Source: Deltaproteobacteria bacterium
Lineage (GTDB): Bacteria > Desulfobacterota > Desulfobacteria > Desulfobacterales > JAFDCJ01
Assembly (NCBI GenBank): GCA_024277475.1
Contig: JAJRVC010000672.1
Coordinates: forward strand, 1 to 14,347
DNA length: 14,347 nt
Direction of reading: 5' to 3'
The notes under the pieces are model-generated. The model was not told the DNA's origin. It made no database searches and saw only the letters and a program-made list of their open reading frames with translations. A program made the position numbers and the translations under genes. Below are positions 6,577 through 14,347 of the stretch, one piece after another; within the stretch, counting starts at the first letter, position 1; each line of letters opens with the position of its first letter.

Positions 6577-9500
6577 ATGACAATTGAACTGTATTTCAGT
6601 AATCAGTTGGATCAACTGGCGGACCGATTTTCGGATGTTGTTACGGATGAGGTCCGGGGCAAAGACAATATCCTGGAACCGCCGGTTGTGATTGTCCCCA
6701 ACGCAAATTTGGCCAAATGGCTTCAACTATGGCTGGCCGAGAAAAATTCGATACTCATGAATGTCGAATTCCAATACCTTGAGGCGGGCCTGTGGGGGAT
6801 GCTCGCCGCTCTCGACTCCGATGAGAATAAACCGGATAGGATGGACAACGACCCACTCAAAATCCTTTTGCTTCACATCCTGCAAAATTTGGATCGTAGC
6901 GACGCCGATTTTTTACCGATTACACACTATCTGTTTGGGCAAGACAACGCTGAAAGGCTGGATGATGCGGCCAGACTCTGGCAGCTTTCTGAAAAGATAG
7001 CCCACCTGTTCAAGGAATACGAATTTCACCGAACCGACATGATCCGAAAGTGGACGGCATTGTCTGGTGAAACAGAGGGTATGGAACGGTGTCAACAACG
7101 GTTGTATGCCCGGCTGAAGACTTTAAGAGATGAACTTGCGAGCCGAACGGAAAAAAAATTGCTTTCAACGATGGAATATGCCGATCTTGTGCTTTCCAAC
7201 CCCAGGGAAGGCGAAAGGAAGACCTCAGATCCTCAAAGTGTCCATTTTTTCGGCCTTTCCCAGATATCCAACTTTCACTTAACGCTTATCGGCAGGCTTG
7301 AAGGATATTATACGATCCACATCTACACCATGAACCCCTGCGAAGAATTCTGGGAGGATATCAAAACACCGCGAGAAAAACGTTGGATACAGAGAAAAAA
7401 CGTCAAAAGCCTGGCCATACAAACATCCGAACAGGAGCAGGGCGAACTTTTTCAGCAAATGGACAATGCGCTGCTGGCTGCATGGGGGAAACCCGGTCGA
7501 GAGAGTGTTCGGCTGTTGTGCGAATTGACCGATTACGACTTTAATGCCTGTTTCACAACCCCCAAGCAACCCACCGGCATCCTGCAACGCATCCAAAACG
7601 AAATTCTCACGCTTTCTTCTTCAGAACAGGAAGCGAAATGCCTCAGCCAGGATCGATCCTTGCAGATCGTTGCCTGCCCCAGCCTATACAGGGAGGTTGA
7701 AACCGTATACAACAGCATCCTGTTTAACCTCGGGCAGGATGACACGCTGCAACTGACCGATATTGCCATTTTGGTACCGGATATTTCAGCATATAAACCG
7801 GTGTTTGATTCCGTTTTCAACCACCGTCCCAGGCAACTTGCTTACAACCTGGTGGATTCGCACGCCGAAATCGAGAGTATCTATGGCAAAGCCGTACTGG
7901 CCATTCTGAAATTGGCCACCGGGAGATTTTCCAGAAATGAGGTCTTCGACCTGATTTTGAATCCGTGTTTCATGAGTCGCTGGAAGATGGGGCCTGATGA
8001 GGTGCAGGCATGGGTGAACTGGACCCGTGAGTTGAACATTTTCCATACATTCGACAGTGAATCGAAGGCGGCCAGGGGCTACCCGCCAAGCGGCAATTTC
8101 ACCTGGAAGCAGGGGCTTGAAAGGCTTCGATTATCAAGAATCATGGCAGCGCCGAGTGTCACCGACACGGCAGGATTTAGCCATTATCAGGAACGTGTCC
8201 CTTTCAGTGATGTAAAGACCGGTGACGTGGCCCTGGTAGAAAAATTTTGCACGGTCATCGAGTCCCTCTACCATGCCGTAAGCAGGTTGAACAGCAGGGG
8301 CATCAGTGGTGAGGAGTGGAAACAGTGTCTTTTTCAGACATGTGATCAACTCATTGAAATACCGGAAGATTTCAAAGGGGAAGCTGTCGTTCGACAGGCG
8401 CTGCTCAAGGCTTTTGACAACCTTGCGCTCTATGACCAACTGGGTGCTTCACCGTCAGCCCTCGGCGTTGATTTGATCAAAGAATTCATACGCGCCAACC
8501 TCGGATCCATTTCCGGCGGGCATGGCAATTATTTGACCGGCGGGGTGACCATTTCTGCGCTGCAGCCCATGAGGCCTATCCCGTTTCGTATCGTTTATGT
8601 CCTGGGGATGGAAGAGGGGTATTTCCCCGGCAAGGCCGATCTTTCGTCGCTGGATCTGCGGTTGTCCAGGCGGCGGATCGGCGATATCAGCCCTCCTGAA
8701 CGCAACTGTTACCTGTTTCTTGAAATGCTGCTCTCCGTGCGGGAGAAATTGTACATCAGTTATGTTGCCAGGGACCTTCAAAAAGATCGACTCCAGCAGC
8801 CGTGCAGTGTGATAAACCAGCTGAAAAGATACGTTGAACTGGAGATATTATCAGATGGACAGCCGTTTCGGGTTTCGGAGGTACCGCTTGCCGGCTACAG
8901 CGATCGCTATCTGGATCCTGATGCGGTCAGTGCCTGGAGTGATGTACTGGTGAATGATTCATTGACGGACCGTGTGGTATATTATCGGACCCATCGATTG
9001 TGGCAAGCGTTCAAACACCAGGCTTCGAAGGATGATTTAAAAAGGGTGGCCCGGTTTGATCCTGATCTGTCGCTCGATGCTGCCGTACCGGATGTTGAGG
9101 ATCTGCAGGTTGAAAAGATAACATCGAGGCAATTGAAGAAATTCCTGGAGCATCCTGTCCGGCAGAAAATTCAGCGACATCTTGGCCTTTATGATGAAGG
9201 GGAAACCATCGAAGACGTGGTTTTGCGTGAAGATGAACCATTTTTCTCAGAATTTCCTCTGGATTATCGTTTGAAAATGGAACCGATCAGGCTTTGGATG
9301 GATGCGTACTTTTCCGAGATAGATGCGGATCCCGCGAAACCTGATCTCGAAGCATTTTGCCATCTTGTGTATGACGCCTGTCAACGAAAGAGCCAAACGC
9401 CGGAAGGTGCTTTTGCCGCTATCGACAGAGATGAGATAATGGGCCATGTCAGACAAATCATGGAAACCCTGAATCCGGTTTTAGAACTAATGCAGTCAGC

Positions 9501-10185
9501 CAAACAGTTGTTCAGGGCCGTAAAGATCGGGGATCCCGCCGAAGAGCCGATCCCTTCAGACAGCCGTTTTGCGCTGAAGCGGTTTAACCCTTTGTCCTTG
9601 ACGGTGCGGACCTTGAACAGTGCATCGGAAACTGTCACACGGGCAGTGGAAATTCACGGGCAATTGCCTTGGGTGTGGCAGGATGCCAATGATGCCTGGC
9701 ATGTCCTGGTTCTAACCGGCTCCGGTAAGAGGCCCGGGGAGCCGGATAAATACGTGCTTGAACCGGTGTTTTTTTATCTGCTTTGTCTGGCCGGGGATGC
9801 GAGCTGCCGCTGGATCGAACCGTCCGGTCTAACGCTTCACGTCGTTTACCGGGAAATCGTAAAAGAGCGGACATACCGATTCGATCGTGAAACCGCCGAA
9901 GCGTACCTGCTTGAGCTGGTCTCGAATGTCCTCAATCAGTCGATGACGGCATGGCTGCCTTTCGAAACGGTGACGACCCGGTCGATCCGGCCTCACAAAC
10001 TATCGGAAGACAAAGTCGATGACGTCATGCGGATGCAATTTGTCGCTGAAATTGAAGACGCCTTTACCGAGGAAGAAGATTACCTGATCCGAATTGCAAA
10101 ACCGACAATTCCTGTGGATGCGTTCGACAGGGTTCGCAGGCGGTTCAAGATATATTTTGACCGGACGGATCCCTATAAGAATTGA
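6577..10185 (+). CDS. recC: Exodeoxyribonuclease V gamma chain, RecC
   Basis: RecC is the non-catalytic scaffold of the RecBCD helicase-nuclease. It splits the DNA duplex ahead of the motors and, in E. coli, reads Chi in the 3' strand with inactivated helicase and nuclease folds. The 1202-residue product starts MTIELYFSNQLDQLADRF, matching the usual RecC opening, then VIVPNANLAKWLQLWLAEK. The middle holds GGVTISALQPMRP (655-667) and FRIVYVLGMEEGYFP (670-684), the strongest family signature. No Walker A is seen, as expected. E. coli RecC has 1122 residues, so this one is somewhat long. ATG 6577 gives the family N-terminus, yet it has no recognisable Shine-Dalgarno and follows AT-rich sequence. 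Composition returns to moderate GC at the start codon, suggesting that the native upstream region was replaced when the toxin-antitoxin block arrived. recB follows after 181 bp. Confidence 0.95.
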   Translation: MTIELYFSNQLDQLADRFSDVVTDEVRGKDNILEPPVVIVPNANLAKWLQLWLAEKNSILMNVEFQYLEAGLWGMLAALDSDENKPDRMDNDPLKILLLHILQNLDRSDADFLPITHYLFGQDNAERLDDAARLWQLSEKIAHLFKEYEFHRTDMIRKWTALSGETEGMERCQQRLYARLKTLRDELASRTEKKLLSTMEYADLVLSNPREGERKTSDPQSVHFFGLSQISNFHLTLIGRLEGYYTIHIYTMNPCEEFWEDIKTPREKRWIQRKNVKSLAIQTSEQEQGELFQQMDNALLAAWGKPGRESVRLLCELTDYDFNACFTTPKQPTGILQRIQNEILTLSSSEQEAKCLSQDRSLQIVACPSLYREVETVYNSILFNLGQDDTLQLTDIAILVPDISAYKPVFDSVFNHRPRQLAYNLVDSHAEIESIYGKAVLAILKLATGRFSRNEVFDLILNPCFMSRWKMGPDEVQAWVNWTRELNIFHTFDSESKAARGYPPSGNFTWKQGLERLRLSRIMAAPSVTDTAGFSHYQERVPFSDVKTGDVALVEKFCTVIESLYHAVSRLNSRGISGEEWKQCLFQTCDQLIEIPEDFKGEAVVRQALLKAFDNLALYDQLGASPSALGVDLIKEFIRANLGSISGGHGNYLTGGVTISALQPMRPIPFRIVYVLGMEEGYFPGKADLSSLDLRLSRRRIGDISPPERNCYLFLEMLLSVREKLYISYVARDLQKDRLQQPCSVINQLKRYVELEILSDGQPFRVSEVPLAGYSDRYLDPDAVSAWSDVLVNDSLTDRVVYYRTHRLWQAFKHQASKDDLKRVARFDPDLSLDAAVPDVEDLQVEKITSRQLKKFLEHPVRQKIQRHLGLYDEGETIEDVVLREDEPFFSEFPLDYRLKMEPIRLWMDAYFSEIDADPAKPDLEAFCHLVYDACQRKSQTPEGAFAAIDRDEIMGHVRQIMETLNPVLELMQSAKQLFRAVKIGDPAEEPIPSDSRFALKRFNPLSLTVRTLNSASETVTRAVEIHGQLPWVWQDANDAWHVLVLTGSGKRPGEPDKYVLEPVFFYLLCLAGDASCRWIEPSGLTLHVVYREIVKERTYRFDRETAEAYLLELVSNVLNQSMTAWLPFETVTTRSIRPHKLSEDKVDDVMRMQFVAEIEDAFTEEEDYLIRIAKPTIPVDAFDRVRRRFKIYFDRTDPYKN

Positions 10186-10197
10186 ATATTGATATGG

Positions 10198-10224
10198 CCG
10201 CAAAAAGGCACAAAAAGCACAAAG
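10198..10224 (+). repeat. CACAAAG-rich dispersed repeat, first copy
   Basis: CCGCAAAAAGGCAC followed by AAAAAGCACAAAG begins 13 nt after the recC stop. It is more degenerate than the copy after recB (14037-14069), with several C-to-A differences, but the layout is the same. Confidence 0.45.
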
Positions 10225-10297
10225 ATAAAATTTTTACGCTTTATAATTTTGATGAGTTATAAGATTAAACTGGCCGCTTTTCAGGCCTGGGGCGGCG

Positions 10298-10332
10298 CTG
10301 AAACCTGACGCCAGAACACTGAAACCAGAACC
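10298..10332 (+). repeat. Five-unit degenerate heptamer tandem repeat
   Basis: Five consecutive 7-mers read CTGAAAC, CTGACGC, CAGAACA, CTGAAAC and CAGAACC, with units 1 and 4 identical. All have the form C-(T/A)-G-A-(A/C)-(A/G)-(C/A). Related units occur on the other strand downstream of recB (14082-14109). Function is unknown; the unit is too short and variable for a CRISPR. Confidence 0.7.
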
Positions 10333-10366
10333 AACGGTCTTGATTTACACCCAACCGGGAAAGAAC

Positions 10367-13300
10367 ATGTTCTACACACTTGTGGATGACACCTCAGACA
10401 TTGATTTGACCCGGCACGCGCTTATCGAAGCGTCCGCCGGCACCGGTAAAACCTATACCCTTGAAAATCTGGTTGTCAGGCTGTTGAAAGAACGGCAGGA
10501 TATCGCCATTGAAAATATCCTCATGGTGACCTTCACCGAAAAAGCAACCTCGGAACTGAAAGCCCGGATTCAGGAAAAGCTTCTCCAGGAGATCCGTTCC
10601 GCTGCTGACGGGGAAGACAATGGGACGATCATTCAAAAAATCAAGGACACGCTGGACACGTTTGACACCGCTTCAATATACACTATCCATGGTTTTTGCC
10701 AAACGGTCTTGAAAGATTTTGCCTTTGAAAACGGAAGCCTTTTTCAAAATGAAGTGGTCAATGATACCCCTATTTTCGACACCCTGATCAAAGAGCAAAT
10801 GCGCAAGACATGGCCGGAAGTCTATGGCGGGTATTTGTCTGAAATGTTGCATGTTGCGGGATTCAGCACCCGGAAAGGTCAATTCCTTTCGCTGGTGGCT
10901 AACATTGCCAGACGTGTTTTTCGCCCCGGCGTCGGGGATGAAATCAAGCCCGACACCCAAGAGCAAAGCATTGAGCAGATTCGATCCGCAATCATCACAC
11001 AGGTTATGGAGCTAAAACCCCTGATCGGAGATCCGCCGGCGTTTTCCGATGGGTTTAACCGGTTGAACATCAATGCCCGTAGTAAAAAATCACTGATGGA
11101 AAAGATGGTGGTTCCGCTTGAGACCTACCTGTCTCAAATCGATGAAAAACGTTTTGTCCTGGTGGATCTGTTGGAATTGATCAGCCGGGTTCGGGCGGTT
11201 AAATCTTCCGGGAGGCAGGGAATCGATTGCCTTGTACCGGGAAAATGGCTTAAAGCAGGGGACAATATTCAGGTTTGTCCGAATCTTGAAGCCATCGCGG
11301 AGAGGCTGGAGAGCCTGGCTGAGATTCTTGTTCAGCTGACTTATTTTTTGGCGATTAGGGCCGTCAAACAGCTTCAAACAGACGCCGCCCGGTTCAAACG
11401 GCAGAACGGCTGGATCAGCTACGATGATATGCTCAGCCAGGTGGCATCCGCCTTGGAAAGCGACCCTTGCTCAGGATTGATCCGGACTCTGCGCGCCAAA
11501 TACAAGATTGCGTTTGTGGATGAATTTCAGGATACGGACCCGGTTCAATGGCGAATTTTCAAGCAGCTGTTCCTGGCCGATTGCTCAGGAGCTTTCGAAA
11601 ATCTGCTGATTTTGATCGGTGACCCCAAGCAGGCCATCTACTCGTTTCGCGGTGCGGATGTATATGCCTATCTGGAAGCCAGAAATGAAATGGAGCGGTT
11701 ATCAGGGACCGGTGAGGCCAGGCTGTATTCCCTTGCAACCAACTGGCGTTCAAAACCGGAACTTGTTGCGGCCTTCAATGGCTTGTTTTGCCGAGACGAA
11801 TGGTTCCCAACCCATGATCGGGCCGGCCCTTTTGAGATCGGCTATCAAGGCGCCGGATCGCCGGATGAGAACGATTTGCCTGCTATTCTCGCTGCCGATC
11901 GTTCCCAGCGCCCGGTGCTGAATGTGGTGGATCTTCGCGGATCGAAATCACCCAGGCAAGCCAAACCCATCCTGGCCCGGTTCATTGCCCGGGAAGTCCG
12001 GTTTCTAATTGATCGCGGCGGTATCGAAATTAAGTCCAAAAACGGGGCGCCCCGTCCCCTCGATTTTGGCGATATCTGCATACTGGTGCGCGGAAAGCCC
12101 GACGCCTTTTTTTTGGAACCGGAACTGACGGATCTCGTAATTCCCTACTCGTTTTATAAAAAGCCGGGCCTGTTTCTTTCCGACGAAGCCCTTTATCTGA
12201 GTCTGGTGTGCCACGCCGTTTTTGATCCGGGCAGCATCCCGGATGTGAAAAAGGCGCTGCTGACGCCGTTTTTTGCATACGAACCCAACAATTTGTTCGC
12301 CTATGAAACCCTGCCGGTTTCTCACCCGCTCAAACAATTGCTGTTCCACTGGAATGATCTGGCCCACAGCCGGAAATGGGGCCTGCTTTTTCAGTCGCTG
12401 ATGGAAGATTCGGGGCTTCTGTTTCGCGAAGCCGAATCACGGGACTGGGACAGAAAATACACCAATTACCGCCAGATATCCGAACACCTGGAAGCCGTTG
12501 CCTATCGGAATAATCTGGACTTCAGGGGCCTTTCCGCCCTGCTGGACAGTTACCGCAAACAAACGGCAGGAGCGGAAGATGATGCCGATATCCATCAGAT
12601 CGAGACCGAAGCGCAAAAGGTGCAAATTATGACCATGCATGTCAGCAAAGGGCTCCAGTTCCCGGTGGTGTTCATTGCCGGTGGACTAACCCAGCCATTT
12701 GCTGACGAGTACCATGTTTACCATGATTACGATCCGGCCAACCCGGATGCGGGCAGCCATAAAGTCATCGACCTGTCCAAGACTTATGGCAAGAAACAAC
12801 ATGATCGGGATAAAAATGATGAAGACAAACGTCTCTATTATGTGGCCTTGACCCGGGCCCAGTTTAAATTGTACCTGCCTTTTTTTCCCGCTGCGGGCAG
12901 ACAGCCCTGGCTGGGACCGGTGTGTCGGTTTCTTTCCGCAGCCATTTCTTCAGCTTTCCCCCAGGCCGATGACAATCCGGGCCTAGGCCGGCTGGACCCG
13001 GATACCAATGCAACGTCCGGTCCGGACGATGACGGGGGACCGAAGGTCGTTTCCAAAAACGCTGTCGATAACTATCATCCTCTTTTGCCGGCCAATCACA
13101 ATTACCAATATAGAAGGATCATGCTCGAATCGTTTTCAAGCCTGCAGGGAAGGCTTTACCATGGCCCGGGGCAACAGCCGCAGGAAACAGGATTTCAGGT
13201 GGTTCGGGAGAAGGACAGGGAAGACGACGAGAGATTTTCCGGTTTTGATTCGGATAGTATCCGGTCGGTTCGTCCGGTTGATGAGATTCCCGGTGGGACG

Positions 13301-13993
13301 GATATCGGGTCCATGTTTCATGATATCCTTGAGCACATCGATTATGAATCGGTAGTGGAAAACCCTGATGATTTTCTTAAAAAAAAGGGAACCGGAGATG
13401 TCATCGTCAAAACAATGGATGCCTACCGGGTAGAAAGTCGCTGGCTACCGCAGGTTTGCCGGATGGTCGCCGACACCCTGACGACGCCGGTCAGCGCGGT
13501 GGAAGAACCGTTTTTCCTGGGCCGGCTCAAGAAGGAAGATCGGCTTCACGAGGTGGAATTCTATTATCCATTCGCCTTTCCGGTGGGCGAACCGTTGGAA
13601 ATCCCGGACTGTGACATCGTGGAGGGGCGTCGTTGCTTTATCCGCGGTTTCGTGGATCTCGTCTTCCGGCATAAAGGAAAATTTTTCATTGCCGATTGGA
13701 AATCAAATCGTCTCGATGGCGGGTATGGACGCAAAGCCCTGGAGGTTTGTATGGATGCTGCGGGATACTCTATGCAATACAAGCTGTACACGGTTGCCGT
13801 GCTGCGTTGGTTGAAACAGGCGTTTGGAGATCGGTCCGATGCTGACAGCCGGTTCGGCGGCGTATTTTATTTTTTTATCCGCGGCATGGGGACCGGAAAC
13901 GGGAACGGAATTTATTTCGTTTCGCCGGCCAAGATGGGCACTTTAGAGGACCTTGAGTCAGAAATTACAGCCCGGATATCCGGCACGGTTTGA
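10367..13993 (+). CDS. recB: Exodeoxyribonuclease V beta chain, RecB helicase-nuclease
   Basis: RecB is the 3'-5' SF1A helicase and the only nuclease of RecBCD, which processes double-strand breaks and destroys linear foreign DNA. Numbered from ATG 10367 (1208 residues), Walker A is ASAGTGKT (22-29) and Walker B is DEFQDTD (385-391). These are followed by IGDPKQAIYSFRG, NWRSKPELV, the motif V text MTMHVSKGLQFPVVF, and motif VI YYVALTRAQ. The C-terminal RecB-family nuclease has H985 in MFHDILEH, D1097 in GFVDLVF and D1110-W-K1112 in IADWKSNR. The D-to-D spacing of 13 and the D-x-K equal those of E. coli RecB (D1067, D1080, K1082). All active-site residues are present, so helicase and nuclease should work. 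The glutamate equivalent to E1020 lies in an acidic stretch I did not fix. An in-frame TTG at 10340 would add nine residues, but ATG 10367 behind GGGAAAG is preferred. Confidence 0.96.
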   Translation: MFYTLVDDTSDIDLTRHALIEASAGTGKTYTLENLVVRLLKERQDIAIENILMVTFTEKATSELKARIQEKLLQEIRSAADGEDNGTIIQKIKDTLDTFDTASIYTIHGFCQTVLKDFAFENGSLFQNEVVNDTPIFDTLIKEQMRKTWPEVYGGYLSEMLHVAGFSTRKGQFLSLVANIARRVFRPGVGDEIKPDTQEQSIEQIRSAIITQVMELKPLIGDPPAFSDGFNRLNINARSKKSLMEKMVVPLETYLSQIDEKRFVLVDLLELISRVRAVKSSGRQGIDCLVPGKWLKAGDNIQVCPNLEAIAERLESLAEILVQLTYFLAIRAVKQLQTDAARFKRQNGWISYDDMLSQVASALESDPCSGLIRTLRAKYKIAFVDEFQDTDPVQWRIFKQLFLADCSGAFENLLILIGDPKQAIYSFRGADVYAYLEARNEMERLSGTGEARLYSLATNWRSKPELVAAFNGLFCRDEWFPTHDRAGPFEIGYQGAGSPDENDLPAILAADRSQRPVLNVVDLRGSKSPRQAKPILARFIAREVRFLIDRGGIEIKSKNGAPRPLDFGDICILVRGKPDAFFLEPELTDLVIPYSFYKKPGLFLSDEALYLSLVCHAVFDPGSIPDVKKALLTPFFAYEPNNLFAYETLPVSHPLKQLLFHWNDLAHSRKWGLLFQSLMEDSGLLFREAESRDWDRKYTNYRQISEHLEAVAYRNNLDFRGLSALLDSYRKQTAGAEDDADIHQIETEAQKVQIMTMHVSKGLQFPVVFIAGGLTQPFADEYHVYHDYDPANPDAGSHKVIDLSKTYGKKQHDRDKNDEDKRLYYVALTRAQFKLYLPFFPAAGRQPWLGPVCRFLSAAISSAFPQADDNPGLGRLDPDTNATSGPDDDGGPKVVSKNAVDNYHPLLPANHNYQYRRIMLESFSSLQGRLYHGPGQQPQETGFQVVREKDREDDERFSGFDSDSIRSVRPVDEIPGGTDIGSMFHDILEHIDYESVVENPDDFLKKKGTGDVIVKTMDAYRVESRWLPQVCRMVADTLTTPVSAVEEPFFLGRLKKEDRLHEVEFYYPFAFPVGEPLEIPDCDIVEGRRCFIRGFVDLVFRHKGKFFIADWKSNRLDGGYGRKALEVCMDAAGYSMQYKLYTVAVLRWLKQAFGDRSDADSRFGGVFYFFIRGMGTGNGNGIYFVSPAKMGTLEDLESEITARISGTV

Positions 13994-14014
13994 TACGGCA
14001 AATCCTAAGCCGGA

Positions 14015-14029
14015 TCCGCCTGAGGCGGA
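14015..14029. repeat. Perfect 6-bp inverted repeat TCCGCC-TGA-GGCGGA
   Basis: Six perfect base pairs enclose a 3-nt loop, 21 bp after the recB stop. It is followed by GAAAAAA rather than a T run, so it does not qualify as an intrinsic terminator on either strand. I recall such hairpins as dispersed intergenic repeats in sulfate-reducer-type genomes, but only one copy is in this window. Confidence 0.6.
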
Positions 14030-14036
14030 GAAAAAA

Positions 14037-14069
14037 TTGCCACAAAGGCCCAAAGACACAAAGCAAAAC
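14037..14069 (+). repeat. CACAAAG-rich dispersed repeat, second copy
   Basis: The stretch reads GCCACAAAGGCCC followed by AAAGACACAAAGCAAAA, and resembles the stretch at 10198-10224 (GCAAAAAGGCAC then AAAAAGCACAAAG). Both copies are on the + strand, with a period near 9-10 bases, and both lie next to heptamer runs. They may belong to one degenerate intergenic repeat family. Confidence 0.5.
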
Positions 14070-14081
14070 TGTTTGACAACC

Positions 14082-14109
14082 GTTCAGAGTTCAGAGGTTC
14101 TGGGTTCAA
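14082..14109 (-). repeat. Four degenerate heptamers, opposite orientation to those before recB
   Basis: Consecutive 7-mers on the + strand are GTTCAGA, GTTCAGA, GGTTCTG and GGTTCAA. On the complementary strand these read TTGAACC, CAGAACC, TCTGAAC and TCTGAAC. CAGAACC is identical to the last unit of the run before recB. Confidence 0.6.
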
Positions 14110-14226
14110 AAGTTTCAGCACTTACTTTCCCTGACACCTTCAATCTTTTACGACATGTTGTCAGATAAAACCCGATAAGGGTCTAACCGGCCTACCAGCC
14201 GCCAGATTAACGGAGCCCCCAGCGTC

Positions 14227-14347
14227 ATGACAGTTCTCAAAGATAGCCAAGATCAGCTTATAGAAAACCTGCTCACTTTCAAGATATTTGAAGGAACGGC
14301 AAAAGCGACGATAGCACCGCTTGTGCCGTTTATCCGCCAAATGGAAC
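14227..14347 (+). CDS. Start of an unidentified gene (cut by window end); possibly a cyclic-nucleotide-binding-domain protein
   Basis: An open frame starts at ATG 14227, 11 nt after GGAG (14212-14215), and runs to the window end, giving 40 residues. It reads MTVLKDSQDQLIENLLTF then KIFEGTAKATIAPLVPF. An in-frame stop (TAA 14176-14178) with no other ATG or GTG in between supports this start. The pattern of a short helix followed by FKIFEG...L resembles the opening of Crp-like cyclic-nucleotide-binding domains, but 40 residues are not enough to decide. It does not resemble the start of RecD. Confidence 0.45.
   Translation, partial: MTVLKDSQDQLIENLLTFKIFEGTAKATIAPLVPFIRQME

Larger units (their letters stand above)
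10186..10366 (+). other. recC-recB gap with two kinds of degenerate repeat
   Basis: At 181 bp this is long for a gap between two partner subunits. It contains an A-rich CACAAAG-type stretch (10198-10224), an isolated TATAAT (10242-10247) without a matching -35 box, and a run of five heptamers (10298-10332). No small gene is seen. Confidence 0.6.
13994..14226 (+). other. Intergenic gap after recB: hairpin, CACAAAG-type stretch and heptamers; no gene
   Basis: This 233-bp gap holds the TCCGCC-TGA-GGCGGA hairpin, a CACAAAG-type stretch (14037-14069) and inverted-orientation heptamers (14082-14109). A TTGACA (14073-14078) has no -10 box at the right distance. No rho-independent terminator is recognised after recB. 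Confidence 0.5.

Noticed and set aside
10242..10247. TATAAT as a separate recB promoter
   Set aside because: No acceptable -35 hexamer lies 16-18 bp upstream. The match could be chance in AT-rich sequence.
10298..10332. Heptamer run as a CRISPR array or iteron origin
   Set aside because: Units are 7 bp, contiguous and variable, with no spacers, and no replication initiator gene or AT-rich unwinding region is linked to them.
14015..14029. Hairpin after recB as a transcription terminator
   Set aside because: The stem is only 6 bp and is followed by an A run, not a T run, on the + strand; no T run follows on the minus strand either.

Overview
This window reads as a bacterial chromosome segment carrying defence and DNA-end-processing genes. 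All intact genes are on the + strand. The large RecC and RecB proteins, moderate GC, and intergenic repeats (a CACAAAG-rich stretch, heptamer runs and a TCCGCC-TGA-GGCGGA hairpin) fit a Desulfobacterota (sulfate-reducer-type) genome. That assignment is an inference; no rRNA or tRNA gene is present to test it.

Layout. (1) 1-306 is the C-terminal end of an AbiEii-type nucleotidyltransferase toxin. (2) 338-3526 is a complete type I restriction subunit HsdR. (3) 3528-4211 is a YgjP/DUF45-type zinc metallopeptidase, one base after the hsdR stop. These three look like the tail of a type I restriction-modification operon whose hsdM, hsdS and AbiEi genes would lie upstream of the window. (4) 4351-4911 is the wreck of an AlbA_2-domain (formerly AAA_4) regulator gene, with a large internal deletion and a frame change. 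(5) 4912-6525 is a visibly AT-rich block holding a strong consensus promoter with repeated operator-like sites, a 118-residue MqsR-like toxin (5139-5495), and a three-domain antitoxin (5530-6525) made of an MqsA-like zinc finger, a helix-turn-helix and a C-terminal Panacea/SocA-type (DUF4065) domain. (6) 6577-10185 is recC and 10367-13993 is recB. No recD follows. (7) 14227 to the end is the start of an unidentified gene.

How they may work together. HsdR cuts and translocates foreign DNA. RecBC(D) degrades or repairs the resulting ends. The AbiEii and MqsR/Panacea modules are toxin-antitoxin systems of the kind that accumulate in defence islands. The most interesting unit is the toxin-antitoxin pair: a toxin that resembles MqsR partnered with an antitoxin that adds a Panacea domain to an MqsA-like body, sitting in a compositional island directly upstream of recC. 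Whether it is functionally tied to RecBC is speculation.

Both gaps flanking recB carry the same two kinds of degenerate repeat, the heptamers being in opposite orientation. The window ends before it can be known whether recD is nearby.
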